A stretch of DNA of 64,000 nucleotides from Prorocentrum cordatum. Taxonomy: Eukaryota > Sar > Dinophyceae > Prorocentrales > Prorocentraceae. Both the position numbers and the translations under genes were made by a program. The DNA is taken from assembly GCA_963575745.1 (NCBI GenBank), contig CAUYUJ010003880.1:165001-229000 (forward strand). Direction: 5' to 3'. This document shows positions 10,311 to 20,936 of the stretch, piece after piece. The notes beneath the pieces were generated by a model, which worked only from the letters and a program-made list of their open reading frames with translations, was not told where the DNA came from and did no database searches. Numbering within the stretch: position 1 is the stretch's first letter; every line of letters starts with the position of its first letter.

Positions 10311-11060
10311 TCCCGTCCAGGTCCAGGGGGGGGGTAGGTGGAGGGGCACAACTCGAACTCCGCGCAAAACAGGTTCCCGGACCCTTCCCGGGTTCCAAAC
10401 GTATGGAAGTGCCGATCGGTCCCTGAAGGCATCGCGTCTTCACCCGTCTTGTCACCGTTCTCCGCGGTCTCTTTAGAGGGGCGATGTGCTGTTCGTTCTC
10501 TCCGTGGTACGTGCGCCTTAGATTGCATCGCGGTCCATCTCTCTCATCAGAGCTGCATCGTCTTGCATTGTCTTGCTCTGCTGCGAGGCGGTCATCGCAA
10601 AGAGGGATATGGATTCTCGATTGGTTGATTGGCGCCCCGTTTATGACCGTTTATGCACCGCAAGTTGCGGCGACAGCATTCTCGCGACCCCCCCCCCCCC
10701 CCGCCCCCTCGCGTTTGCTGCGCCCCCTCCTGCTGAAGAAGGGTGGGGGTGTAGCAAAAAAGGGGGGGGGGGGGTCTGGCGAAAGGGGGGATTTTGCGAA
10801 TTTTGCGAAAAGGGGGGGCGCGGCAAAAAAAAAAGAGAGAGAGGAGGGGGTTTGCGAATCGAACGTGCACTCCGCTTTTCCGCCACCCCATCCTTTTCGC
10901 CTCACCCCCCCTTTTCGCAGCGCCCCCATTTTCGCAAGACCCCCCCCCCTCCCTTTTTTTGCCGCGCTCGCGGTGAAAAAGGGGGGCGCAGCAAAAAGGG
11001 GGGGGGTCTGCGAGCAGCGCAAGATACAATGACAACATGTGTAGCCCATTAGTGTCAAGC
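10310..11060. other. Unassigned stretch ending in G/C homopolymer runs
   Basis: No gene is recognised in 10310-10680. From 10685 to 11015 the sequence is a patchwork of poly-C, poly-G and purine runs with the word GCAAAAAAGGGGG in both orientations (for example GCAAAAAAGGG near 10755 and CCCCCTTTTCGC near 10905). Frames through it are not credible. Confidence 0.6.
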
Positions 11061-11080
11061 GCACAACTCAAGGCCCATCG

Positions 11081-12068
11081 ATGAAATCATATATGACCTT
11101 TTCCGTTTGCGTTCCCTCGTGCAGCGCCATGCAAAATGGTCGCGTGGTTTTCTTACGGACGTTGATTATGTGGCTGAGTACTCAAGGGGTCCATCGGAAT
11201 AAAATTTATATCCAGTGGAGCTGCCGCGGGATTCCGCCACCGCGCTCGGGCGGGCGCCGGGGGGGCGGGCGCCGGGGGGGGGGGTCCATGGAAGGGGTCC
11301 ACCCGCAACTTCGTATTTGGGCACATGTTCTGTCCGGAAGGCCGAAAACGCTGGGACTTGGTCACAAAAATGAGCGCATCTTGGCTTCGATGCGTCGGAG
11401 GGCCTTAACTATTGCTTCGCAAGGAGCGAAAGGGCCCGACACACACCTACCGCTGCAAGCGCGGTGGCGGATTTTTGTCTCGGGGGCCCAAGGGAGGAAG
11501 TACGAGGCCGCAGATCTTCGCTGCAGCATCGTCGCGGGCGAAGACGGTCTGGTCCCGCAGAGACACTTCATCGAGCAGTTCTTTTTCGAAAAACATGGGG
11601 TTTGACACTTGGTATTCTCATTTAACGACGATGTAATCGGCATTGAGAGGAGCAGCAAAGAGACGAGAGAGTACAATGGGGGGCCCGTGCCAGTGGGGGC
11701 AATACCTCTCCCAGACAATGGCTTCCAGCAGCTGGTGGACAGGGCCCGGCGTGACTGCGAACGCACTGGAGCTCGCCTGTGGGGCATGCCGACGTCCACC
11801 AATCACTTGTGCTTGTCCTTGCGCGGTGCGGGGCCGCCCCGTCGGCTGGGCCTCGTCATTGGCGGCTGCTGAGGATTCGTAACCGCTGGTGATATCGAGG
11901 CGCGGCTGAAGCGCACCGCGCGGAATTCTGTCTCAGAGGACTTTGAAAGATCCCTCGTATATTTTGTGATATACGGTAGCATACTCCGCTACGGCGATTA
12001 CAAAGTGTGTTATGGCGAGAGCCCATGGTGCGGGAACTCAGTTCTAACGTCCATTATTCTCTTGCACA
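11081..12068 (+). pseudogene. GT-A glycosyltransferase-like gene interrupted by two TGA codons
   Basis: One reading frame runs from an ATG at 11081 into the minisatellite at 12070, broken only by TGA at 11606-11608 and 11870-11872. In order it shows RWRIFVSGAQGRKY, GLVPQRHFIEQFFFEKHGV, [TGA], HLVFSFNDDVIGIE, ARLWGMPTSTNHLCLSL, GLVIGGC, [TGA], GFVTAGDIEARL, SEDFERSLVYF and GSILRYGDYKVCY. This order (QR.FI, an acidic DD motif, lWG.p..N, then ED.ERS..YF and LRY) is what I know from a nucleotide-sugar transferase family in large DNA viruses, phages and some eukaryotes (GREB1/TET-JBP-associated type). The DDV would bind the metal and nucleotide sugar. Trp fits both TGA positions, so recoding is possible, but point decay is simpler. 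The first 80 residues are unlike the family and the true start may be later. The 3' end is lost in the repeat array. Confidence 0.5.
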
Positions 12069-12079
12069 GGGTGTCTAGA

Positions 12080-13960
12080 GCTCCGACCACTTTATTTCGG
12101 CACCGCACCCCCCCTCCCATCAAAATCACCATCATCATCATCATCCACATCATCATCATCATCATGCGCCCCCTCCGTCTCAGCGCCCTCCCGCGGCTCC
12201 AGCGCCCGCCCAGTGCCCCCTCCGCCCCGACCGCTTTATTTCGGCACCGCACCCCCCCCGCTCCGCCCCCTCCCCCGCGCCGTCTCAGCGCCCCCCCGCG
12301 GCCCCAGCGCCCGCCCAGTGCCCCCTCCGCCTCGACCACTTTATTTCGGCACCGCACCCCCCCCCGCTCCGCCCCCTCCCCCGCGCCGTCTCAGCGCCCC
12401 CCCGCGGCTCCAGCGCCCGCCCAGTGCCTCCTCCGCCCCGACCACTTTATTTCGGCACCGCACCCCCCCCCCCGCTCCGCCCCCTCCCCCGCGCGTCTCC
12501 AGCGCCCGCCCAGTGCCCCCTCCGCCACGACCACTTTATTTCGGCACCGCCTCCGCCCCCTCCCCCGCGCCGTCTCAGCGCCCCCGCGGCTCCAGCGCCC
12601 GCCCAGTGCCCCCTCCGCCCGACCACTTTATTTCGGCACCGCACCCCCCCCCGCTCCGCCCCCTCCCCCGCGCCGTCTCAGCGCCCCCGCGGCTCCAGCG
12701 CCCGCCCAGCGCCCCCTCCGCCCGACCACTTTATTTCGGCACCGCACCCCCCCCCCGCTCCGCCCCCTCCCCCGCGCCGTCTCAGCGCCCCCGCGGTTCC
12801 AGCGCCCGCCCAGCGCCCCTCCGCCCCGACCACTTTATTTCGGCACCGCGCCCCCCCCCCGCTCCGCCCCCTCCCCCGCGCCGTCTCAGCGCCCCCGCGG
12901 CTCCAGCGCCCGCCCAGTGCCCCTCCGCCCCGACCACTTTATTTCGGCACCGCACCCCCCCCCTCCGCCCCCTCCCCCGCGCCGTCTCAGCGCCCCCGCG
13001 GCTCCAGCGCCCGCCCAGCGCCCCCTCCGCCCCGACCACTTTATTTCGGCACCGCACCCCCCCCCCCCCGCTCCGCCCCTCCCCCGCGCCGTCTCAGCGC
13101 CCCCCCCGCGGCTCCAGCGCCCGCCCAGTGCCCCCTCCGCCCCGACCACTTTATTTCGGCACCGCACCCCCCCTCCCCGCTCCGCCCCCTCCCCCGCGCC
13201 GTCTCAGCGCCCCCCGCGGCTCCAGCGCCCGCCCAGTGCCCCCTCCGCCCCGACCACTTTATTTCGGCACCGCACCCCCCCCCCGCTCCGCCCCCTCCCC
13301 CGCGCCGTCTCAGCGCCCCCCCCCGCGGCTCCAGCGCCCGCCCAGTGCCCCCTCCGCCCCGACCACTTTATTTCGGCACCGCACCCCCCCCCCGCTCCGC
13401 CCCCTCCCCCGCGCCGTCTCAGCGCCCCCGCGGCTCCAGCGCCCGCCCAGTGCCCCCTCCGCCCCGACCACTTTATTTCGGCACCGCACCCCCCCTCCCC
13501 GCTCCGCCCCCTCCCCCGCGCCGTCTCAGCGCCCCCGCGGCTCCAGCGCCCGCCCAGTGCCCCCTCCGCCCCGACCACTTTATTTCGGCGCCGCCCCCCC
13601 CCCCCCTCCGCCGCCTCCCCCGCACCGTCTGAGCGCTCCCCCGCGGCTCGAGCGCCCGCCCAGTGCCCCCTCCGCCCCGACACCCCCCCCCATCCTCCGC
13701 CCCCTCCCCCACACGTCTCAGCGCCCCCCACGGCTCCAGCGCTCGCCCAGCGCCCCCTCCGCCCCGCCCACTTTATTTCGGCACCGCAGCCCCTCCCTGC
13801 TCCGCCCCTTCCCGGACACCGTCTCAGCGCCCCCACGGTTCCAGCGCCCGTCCAGTGCCCCGCGGCCCCAGTGCCCGGCCAATGTCTTTCCTGCCCCGGT
13901 GCGCCCCTTTCGCCCCTTCCCCCCAGTGTTCCCCGCGGCCTCAGCGGGGCCTTCTCCGTG
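12080..13960. repeat. Minisatellite, about 105-bp unit, about 17 copies
   Basis: Each unit contains CACTTTATTTCGGCACCGCA, a poly-C stretch, CTCCGCCCCCTCCCC, then CGTCTCAGCGCCCC and CAGCGCCCGCCCAGTGCCCC. The TTTATTTCGG word is found near 12090, 12232, 12337, 12443, 12536, 12625, 12728, 12832, 12938, 13038, 13147, 13256, 13366, 13469, 13578 and 13769, with a degenerate unit near 13680. Unit length varies mainly in the poly-C run. Long Pro/Arg frames exist in several frames at once because the units lack stops; none is a gene. Confidence 0.95.
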
Positions 13961-14125
13961 CGGTTTCCTTTCGCCCCGCCCATCTTCTTTTCGCCCTCGC
14001 GAAGTAGCACACGAGCGCCACAAAACGCTTAGGACATCGGGGATCCGGGTCATTACGAAATTGCAATTCTGGTTGCAGCAGCAACAAGAAACTGGGGATC
14101 CGGGATTCGCCCTCTGGAGCCCCTC

Positions 14126-14461
14126 TTGCGGCCTTGTTTTGTTCACTCCTTCTGCGATGTCTGGCATCCTCAAAAACCATGGAGGAACATCCCAAATCAG
14201 ATGCCTGCAGCCCCCTCGTGCATGTGTGGCGCGTGCTGTCTGTGCAGTCGGCGTGACGGGTGCCTTTCTCTGGATGATGCAATGGACAATTGGCCTCTTC
14301 CGGCGTGGTGCCGAGCTCGTCGCCAACGTCGATATCGGGAGCGTTTGCGCCAGACGTGCACTGGGAAGTGCTGCGTTGGAGCACGTTGTGTTTGTGACGG
14401 CCGCTGTTCCTGCAATAGGCCGTTGGATTGCCCTTTCGCGAAGAGGCGCAATAATCTCTAG
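14126..14461 (+). CDS. Cysteine-rich small protein (unknown)
   Basis: A 111-codon frame with about 16 cysteines, including CMCGACCLCSRRDGC and CTGKCCVGARCVCDGRCSC, plus an Arg-rich middle segment. Paired CxC and CxxC spacing suggests metal binding, as in the cysteine clusters that accompany KDZ-type transposases, but the family is not identified. The frame starts at ATG 14126, about 160 bp after the minisatellite, in sequence with a normal coding look; an overlapping frame is longer only because it continues out of the repeat. It may be an exon or fragment. Confidence 0.35.
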   Translation: MRPCFVHSFCDVWHPQKPWRNIPNQMPAAPSCMCGACCLCSRRDGCLSLDDAMDNWPLPAWCRARRQRRYRERLRQTCTGKCCVGARCVCDGRCSCNRPLDCPFAKRRNNL

Positions 14462-14483
14462 GAGAACGGGGAGGAGTGCGCGA

Positions 14484-16600
14484 AAATGAGCTTGGCGAAG
14501 GACCCAACCATGCGCAGTTGTGAATACCGCAATTGTGAATACCATCTTCGCCCGCGTTCCCTATGTAGCCACGGCCCCCCGCCGGGGCCCGACGTGCTCA
14601 GGGGCGCGTTCGTGGCCGTCTTCGCGGGCGCCGACGACGACGAGGGCGGCGCCCCCCTGACCGAGGAGCAGAAGCAGGAGAGGGTTCTGAGAGCCATGAA
14701 GGATGCTGCCACGGGCGACATCTCTGGGGCTCCCATGGGGCCGCGATCCTCGTGAGGGGTGTGCCGAAATGGCCCAAGGCCGCCATGCGAACCCTGACAC
14801 TGGGGCTCTCGGTGGAGCTCCCTATGGGGCCACGAAGCGTGTGAGGGGTGTGCAGACATGGGGCAACACCGACATGCCGAACCTGCCGCTGCGGCATTCG
14901 GTGGTGCCGCCTCAGACCACGAAACTTGCGAGGGGTGTGCCGAAATGGAGGGTGGAACCGCATGCGAACGCAGCCACTGGGGCCTTCGGTGGAATTCCCT
15001 GTGGGGCCACGAAACGTGTGAGGGGTGTGCCGACATGGGGGGGTGGAACCGCGTGCGAACGCAGCCACTGGGGCCTTCGGTGGAGTTCCCTATGGGGCCA
15101 CGAAACGTTTGAGGGGTGTGCCGAAATGGGGGGGTGGAACCGCATGCGAACGCAGCCACTGGGGCCTTCCGTGGAGCTCCCTAGGGGCCACGAAACGTGC
15201 GAGGGGTGTGCCAAAATGGGGGGGGGTGGAAAGCGCATGCGCCGCAAAAGCGAACGCAGCCACTGGGACCTTTGGTGGAGCTCCCTATGGGGCCACGAAG
15301 CGTGCGAGGGGCGTGCCGAAATGGGGGGTGGAACCGCATGCGCCGCAGAAGCGAACGCAGCCGCTGGGGCCGTCGGTGGAGCTCCTATGGGGCCACGAAA
15401 CGTGTGAGGGGTGTGCCGACACGGGGGGTGGAATTGCATGCGCCGCAAGAGCGAACGCAGCCACTATGACCTTTGGTGGAGAACGCAGCCACTGGGGCCT
15501 TCGGTGGAGCTCCCTATGGGGCCACGAAGCTTGCGAGGGGTGTGCCGACATGTGGGGTGGAACCGCATGCGCCGCAAAAGCGAACGCAGCCACTGGGGCC
15601 GTCGGTGGAGCTCCCTATGGGGCCACGAAGCGTGTGAGGGGTGTGCCGACATGGGGGGTGGAACTGCATGTGCCGCAAAAGCGAACGCAGCCGCTGGGAC
15701 CTTCGGTGGAGCTCCCTATGGGGCCACGAAACGCGTGGGGAGTGCGCCGAAATGGGGGGTGGAACCGCATGCGCCGCAAACGCGAACGCAGCCACTGGGG
15801 CCTTCGGTGGAGCTCCCTGTGGGGCCACGAAACGCGTGGGGGGTGTGCCGACATGGGGGGGTGGAACCGCGTGCGCCGCAGAAGCGAGAGCGCAGCCACT
15901 GGGGCCGCCGGTGGAGCTCCTATGGGGCCATGAAACGTGTGAGGGGTGTGCCGACATGGGGGGGTGGAACCGCATGCGCCGCAAAAGCGAACGCAGCCAT
16001 TGAGACCTTGGGTGGAGCTCCCTATGGGGCCATGAAGCGCGCGAGGGGCGTGCCGACATGGGGGTGGAACCGCGCGCGCCGCAAAAGCGAACGCAGCCAC
16101 TTGGGCCTTCGGTGGAGCTCCCTATGGGGCCACGAATCGTGTGAGGGGTGTACCTCAATGGAGAGTGGAACCGCATGCGCCGCAAAAGCGAACGCAGCCA
16201 TTTGGCCCTTCTGTGGAGCTCCCTAGGGGGCCACGAAACGTGTGAGGGGTGTGCCAAAAATGGGGGGGTGGAACCGCATGCGCCGCAAAAGCGAACGCAG
16301 CCGCCAGGGCCTTCGGTGGAGCTCCCTATGGGGCCACGAAGCGTGCGAGGGGTGTGCCGAAATGGGGAGTGGAACCGCATGCGCCGCAAAAGCGAACGCA
16401 GCCACTGGGGCCGTCGGTGGAGCTCCCAATGGGGCAACGAAACGTGTGAAGGGTGCACCGAAATGGGTGCGGGAGGGGGAGGAGGGGGGGGGGGGGGGGA
16501 AGGAGGCGGGAACGCGGGGCACCGTCTCTTCAAAACGCGGACCCAACACCACAGGATGGTTGGGAAAAAAACGTCGTCATCATCATCAGCAGCATCATCA
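14484..16600. repeat. Satellite-bearing element, copy 1
   Basis: The left flank (CCCAACCATGCGCAGTTGTG, then GAATACCGCAATTGTGAAT) leads into a unique 150-bp stretch. About 16 tandem units of 100-120 bp follow, carrying GTGGAGCTCCCTATGGGG, CCACGAAACGTGTGAGGGG and TGTGCCGACATGGGGGGTGG. Later units gain a CGCCGCAAAAGCGAACGCAG insert. The right flank is a G-rich run then GACCCAACACCACAGG and TGGTTGGGAAAAAA. The same left flank, units and right flank recur at 55118-55625, so the satellite is carried by a defined element. The many ORFs across it are repeat artefacts. Confidence 0.85.
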
Positions 16601-16627
16601 TAATCCTCTTCCGTTTTCCCTCGACAT

Positions 16628-17415
16628 GTGGTCGTATGCATGGCCGCTGCATTTGGGCACAATCCGCAGTCGACCCAAACGGCCCGTTGCCAACGGCGCC
16701 GCACCAGCACGGAGACCGGGGCCGCCTTGCGCATGCTGGCGCAGCGCGTGATGCGCGCCAGCACCTCGTACGGCATGGAGGCGGACTGCCCCTGCATTGG
16801 ACAAGGGCTAGTATTAAGCCTTTGCTTCCAGCACGGGACTCCGCGGAATCCTTGGAGCCCCTGGCCGAGAGGGCGCTCCAGCTCAAATGCTGGCCAGACC
16901 AGACGAGCGCTGTCGACAACGACCATGAGATCCTCGTCATCACCCAGCCCAACGTCGACACGATCACGTCCGAGGATGAGCACAAGAACGCCACGACCCT
17001 CTACAATGCCTTCGTCGAGCAATTGCAGGACAAGTACAGGGAATGTATGATCTTGACCACACCCACAGACAAGGACGTCACCGTAGAAATTACCGCCGAG
17101 GGACACTACATGTTTGATCTCGACACAGACAAGCAGCGTTTCGGAATGAAACGAACTCTGCGGCCAACCACGAAAGCGTCCACGTCGAGAACAACGGGAT
17201 TGCAGCCGCAGAAGAAGCGGATGCCGCGGCTTAACAACCAGAACAACACGTCGGCGGCGATCGCGCCGACAAAAAGCCCGCGGCCGCCCGCGGGCCCGCC
17301 TCCGGGCCCGCGGCCGCCAAAGGGCCCGCCACCGCCACCGCGCGTCAGGATCAATATCCCCAAACCGCCGCCGCCGCCGGCCTTTCCCCAAGCCGCCGAG
17401 GAGCACCCAAGGTAG
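16628..17415 (+). CDS. Unknown protein fragment, two frames
   Basis: The stretch 16840-17220 has a coding look: a 320-codon frame ending at 17415 contains ERALQLKCWPDQTSAVDND, HEILVITQPNVDTITSEDE, NAFVEQLQDKYRECMILTT and KDVTVEITAEGHYMFDLDTD, then a Pro/Arg-rich disordered tail. Upstream (16660-16830) the better-looking sequence, with AALRMLAQRVMRASTSYGM, is in another frame, so there is one frame change near 16830, by indel or splicing. I do not recognise the family. Its start is unclear, because the frame opens inside the satellite element. Confidence 0.35.
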
Positions 17416-17419
17416 TGCA

Positions 17420-18560
17420 AGAGGCGCTGCGCAATTTACCCTCCAGAAGGGGGTCCTCGGGTTCGGCTTGCTCCGTTTAGTGAGGTTAAGGCTAGGACAA
17501 TGCGTCCAGGTGCTCTATCCTCTATCCTTTCGGAGCGCGGCAGTGTCCGCCACTCGCTTAGTTTGAAACAGAATCAGCGCCAAGCCATGTGATGCCCCGC
17601 TATGTCATGCAACTACGATGTGATATGAGAGGATATGCTAGTCAGCGGGGCCCCTCTTGGCTTCCATTTTGGCCCTCGCCTTTCTGGAGCCCGAGCGCCT
17701 CGCCTTAGCCCCCGCCCATCAAGGCGCCTCACTTGGGAGCTCACCTTGGGGGCCCAACGATATGTTATGTCATGTTCTGCTATGCTGCCCAATGAGTATT
17801 CGCGGTTGCAATATCGGCCGTTCATAACATAGGACATCTCTATTTTATAATCATACAATAATACGTATTTTTATGTTAATGCACCATTGCTGCTGTTGAG
17901 AGGGGGGTATGGGTTCCATCCCCATCCTTCCCTCCCGGAGGACAAGGAGGGCCCATCCAGGTTTCTTTTTTGATTTTGGGTTTTTTCGATCCCGGAGGCC
18001 TTTCAGAGGCCCCCACGTGGGTGGTTGGCTGGGGATCGTGGTTGTCTTTTTGGGCGTGCGGCCTCTGGAGGCTGCATTCCCAAGCATTGTTTGTGAATTT
18101 TAAACTCCACCTTGTGACGCGCCACCAAGGCGCGCCCCAGACGGCGCTTCGATGCTAGACGCGTCATCCTGCCGAGCCGATCCGATCCGACCCTTTTCCC
18201 CCCACCCCTCACGACCAGACAACCCCTCCACCTCGGAACCACGCAGGTTGTGGTTCTCCCGGAAACGTGGATGAGGGCCCGGAGGTGGGCGATGATCACC
18301 ACCTCCTTCCTCCCCTTTTCTTTTCTCATTTGTTTCCGTTTCTTCTTCCTCTATTCTCCGATTTGCCGTTCCTCCTCTTCCGTCGTTCCCTATTATCCCT
18401 TCATCCCCTTCTCATCCCTGTGTCCTCATTCCTCATTCCTCCCTCCTTTCCCGCCCCCCGTCCCTTCATTCTGCCTCCCTCCATCATTCTGTCTGCCTCC
18501 CTCCGTCCTCCTGCTTCCGTCCTCCACTGCCTCCGTTCTCCCTCCGTCCTCCCTCCCTTC
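17420..18560. other. Gene-free stretch ending in a pyrimidine tract
   Basis: No supported gene. 17420-17640 is unremarkable unique sequence, 17640-17760 contains CTTGG/CCC-type repeat fragments, and 18310-18560 is a TCC/CCTT-rich tract similar to 5250-5420. Confidence 0.5.
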
Positions 18561-18585
18561 AGTCGTAGTAGTAGTAGTAGTAGTG

Positions 18586-18628
<43 letters not shown>

Positions 18629-18658
18629 TAGTAGTGGTAGTAGTAGTATTAGTAGTAA

Positions 18659-18712
<54 letters not shown>

Positions 18713-18774
18713 TGGTAGCACTAGTGGTAATAGCAGTAGTAGTAGTAGTAGTAGTAGTAGTCGTAGTCGTAGTC

Positions 18775-18810
<36 letters not shown>

Positions 18811-18900
18811 ATAGTAGTAGTAGTAGTCGTAGTTGTAGAAGTAGTAGTAGTAGTAGTAGTAGAAGTAGTAGTACTAGTAGTCGTAGTAGTAGTAGTAGTC

Positions 18901-18935
<35 letters not shown>

Positions 18936-18942
18936 CGTAGTT

Positions 18943-18974
<32 letters not shown>

Positions 18975-19044
18975 CGTAGTAGTAGTAGTAGTCGTAGTAG
19001 TAGTAGTAATAGTAGTAGTAGCAGTAGCAGTAGCAGTAGTAGTA

Positions 19045-19080
<36 letters not shown>

Positions 19081-19181
19081 TAGTAGTAGTAGTAGTAGTA
19101 GTAACAGTAGTAGTAGTAGTAGTAGTAGTAGTCGTAGTAGTAGTAGTAGTAGTAGTAGGTGTTGTAGTTGTAGTTGTAGTT

Positions 19182-19218
<37 letters not shown>

Positions 19219-19222
19219 CAGC

Positions 19223-19253
<31 letters not shown>

Positions 19254-19402
19254 CTAGTAGCAGTAGTCGTAGTAGTAGTAGTAGTAGTAGTAGGAGTAGT
19301 AGTAGTAGTCGTAGTAGTAGTAGTAGTAGTAGTAGCAGTAGCGGTAGTGGTAGTAGTATTAGAAACAGTAGTAGTAGTAGTAGTAGTAGTAGTAGCAGTA
19401 AC

Positions 19403-19447
<45 letters not shown>

Positions 19448-19451
19448 TCTG

Positions 19452-19491
<40 letters not shown>

Positions 19492-19510
19492 GATTATTGT
19501 TAGTAGTAGA
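18561..19510. repeat. (AGT)n trinucleotide array, about 950 bp
   Basis: Long runs of AGT with scattered AGC, AGG, CGT and ACT variants, ending in a (GGT) stretch near 19485. It gives stop-free poly-Ser, poly-Val and poly-Thr frames that are artefacts. A shorter array of the same type lies at 57253-57385. Confidence 0.97.
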
Positions 19511-19619
19511 GAGACAGAAGAGATATACAGAGAGAAAGGCCACTGCCACCGTGCTCAAAGTTAATACTTTCGTTGTGGGTTTGTGTAATCAACATCGGCA
19601 CACTGGTGTTCGTTCTGGT

Positions 19620-20458
19620 ATGGCGATGTATTTGGAGATAGCGAGCCCAGCACCTGCGATGGAACAGAGCCGCATAGAGCTATCATTGCCATATAGCAAA
19701 CTTATTATGTCCAACTTACACCAGCCGGTTTCCAGTGGTGATGAGAACGCAGCAGCGTTGGAAGCTCGATTGATGACAGCAACTTCGAATAATTTTCAAT
19801 GGCTGAAGGCAGGTGGTGCTCGTGGGCCGCTTTTCAACATCACGGGCTTCGATATTGAAGGAGCTGGTCACAGTCCGTATACGACGTACACGCAGATGCC
19901 AGAGCTTCAAGGAGTGACGTTGGGGTTGGTCATGTGGGGTTCCCCTCGTTGGTCAGATTCGCCAGATGGTACTACGCAGCATTTCAGAGACTCCAGCACA
20001 TTCAAAACGAACGCGTTCGAGTCGATGCCATCATCGAGACATTCCCCAGTAGATACGGACCCGAGTTCTGGCACCTTGCGTATAGCAAGAAAGGTGTTGC
20101 GGATACTCGTTTCAAACGCAGTTTTCTTGTGACAGAGGGCTTCTTTCGTGAGTACAAACCTCTTGGGGCAGGGGCGGAGTTTCGATTCCTTCAAGATGAG
20201 AGCGAAGCAACCATGGTTGCAATGTTGGTGCCGCAGAGATTCTCTCAGTGCGTGATTTGGAAGGGTCACCAAGTCGACGTAGGGATGACGTGACTCAACA
20301 TTACGAATGATCTGCAAGATCAAGAGCGCGCGCTTGAACTTGGCGGGCAACATTATGGCTTGTCTTACGAGATGTACCTTGCGTGGCAAGAACTGTCGGT
20401 TGTTGGCAAGATGTCGTCAACGTCTGTTTCCGCTGTAGTTATTGCATCCTCAAGGTAG
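19620..20458 (+). pseudogene. Unknown island gene with one frame change and a TGA
   Basis: ATG at 19620 opens 104 convincing codons (LEIASPAPAMEQSRIELSL; FQWLKAGGARGPLFNITGF). The plausible continuation is in the next frame from about 19932 (FPSLVRFARWYYAAFQRLQ; FPSRYGPEFWHLAYSKKGV; FKRSFLVTEGFF) to a TGA at 20291. Reading past that TGA gives 54 further codons with similar composition (LNITNDLQDQERALELGGQH) before TAG at 20456-20458. Two stem-loops of the island family follow at 20528 and 20586, which supports 20458 as the real gene end. Family unknown; the frame change could be decay or an unrecognised intron. Confidence 0.4.
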
Positions 20459-20527
20459 CTGCTAGCTACCGCGCGTTTAGATTGCACCTCCCATCATCGA
20501 ACATGCTATCTTGCAATGAGCGAGCAT

Positions 20528-20602
20528 GGTGTCTTTTTGTCACCTACCGCATGCCTTTTTTTATCGTGACCTGGCGTTCGCTAACGGTGTCTGCTTGTCA
20601 CC
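20528..20602 (+). terminator. Two 17-nt stem-loops, GGTGTC/GTCACC type
   Basis: GGTGTC-TTTTT-GTCACC (20528-20544) and GGTGTC-TGCTT-GTCACC (20586-20602). The arms differ from GATGAC/GTCATC copies by paired changes, which keeps most of the stem. Confidence 0.55.
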
Positions 20603-20936
20603 GGGCGATATTTTGGCACAGAAATGCAGGCCGTAGCGCAGCGCAGCGCAGCATCGCATAGAAAATGTTGACCCAATCGTCAAACGATCGTCCCGGCCAT
20701 TCGGCGCACATGATCCTATCCGTCTCCGTGCATCCCTTTCTTCGCGCTCTAGACACTGGAGAACTCCCGCGCGTGGGGCGCATTAGCGTGGTACTGCGCA
20801 TGCCGGCGCAGTGATCGAGTCGCAAGCAACACGTGCGCCCATCCATACGCGTTGGATGTTCTCAAGCAGCCCCAGGATTACATACTCCTTCCATTGTCTT
20901 CACTCAAGGGCGGGGGGCATCGCAGTGTCTCCAGCA

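Noticed and set aside
12213-14489. Stop-free frames of 400-760 codons, Pro/Arg/Ser/Ala-rich
   Set aside because: They exist in several frames over the same GC-rich 105-bp minisatellite and follow its unit; no codon-level signal distinguishes any one frame.
14703-16226. Several 230-630-codon frames with Trp/Gly/Arg-rich repeats on both strands
   Set aside because: All follow the 100-120-bp satellite unit; both strands are open at once.
18250-20132. A 621-codon frame with long poly-Ser and poly-Val
   Set aside because: It is produced by the (AGT)n array running into the downstream gene; only the part after 19620 is considered coding.
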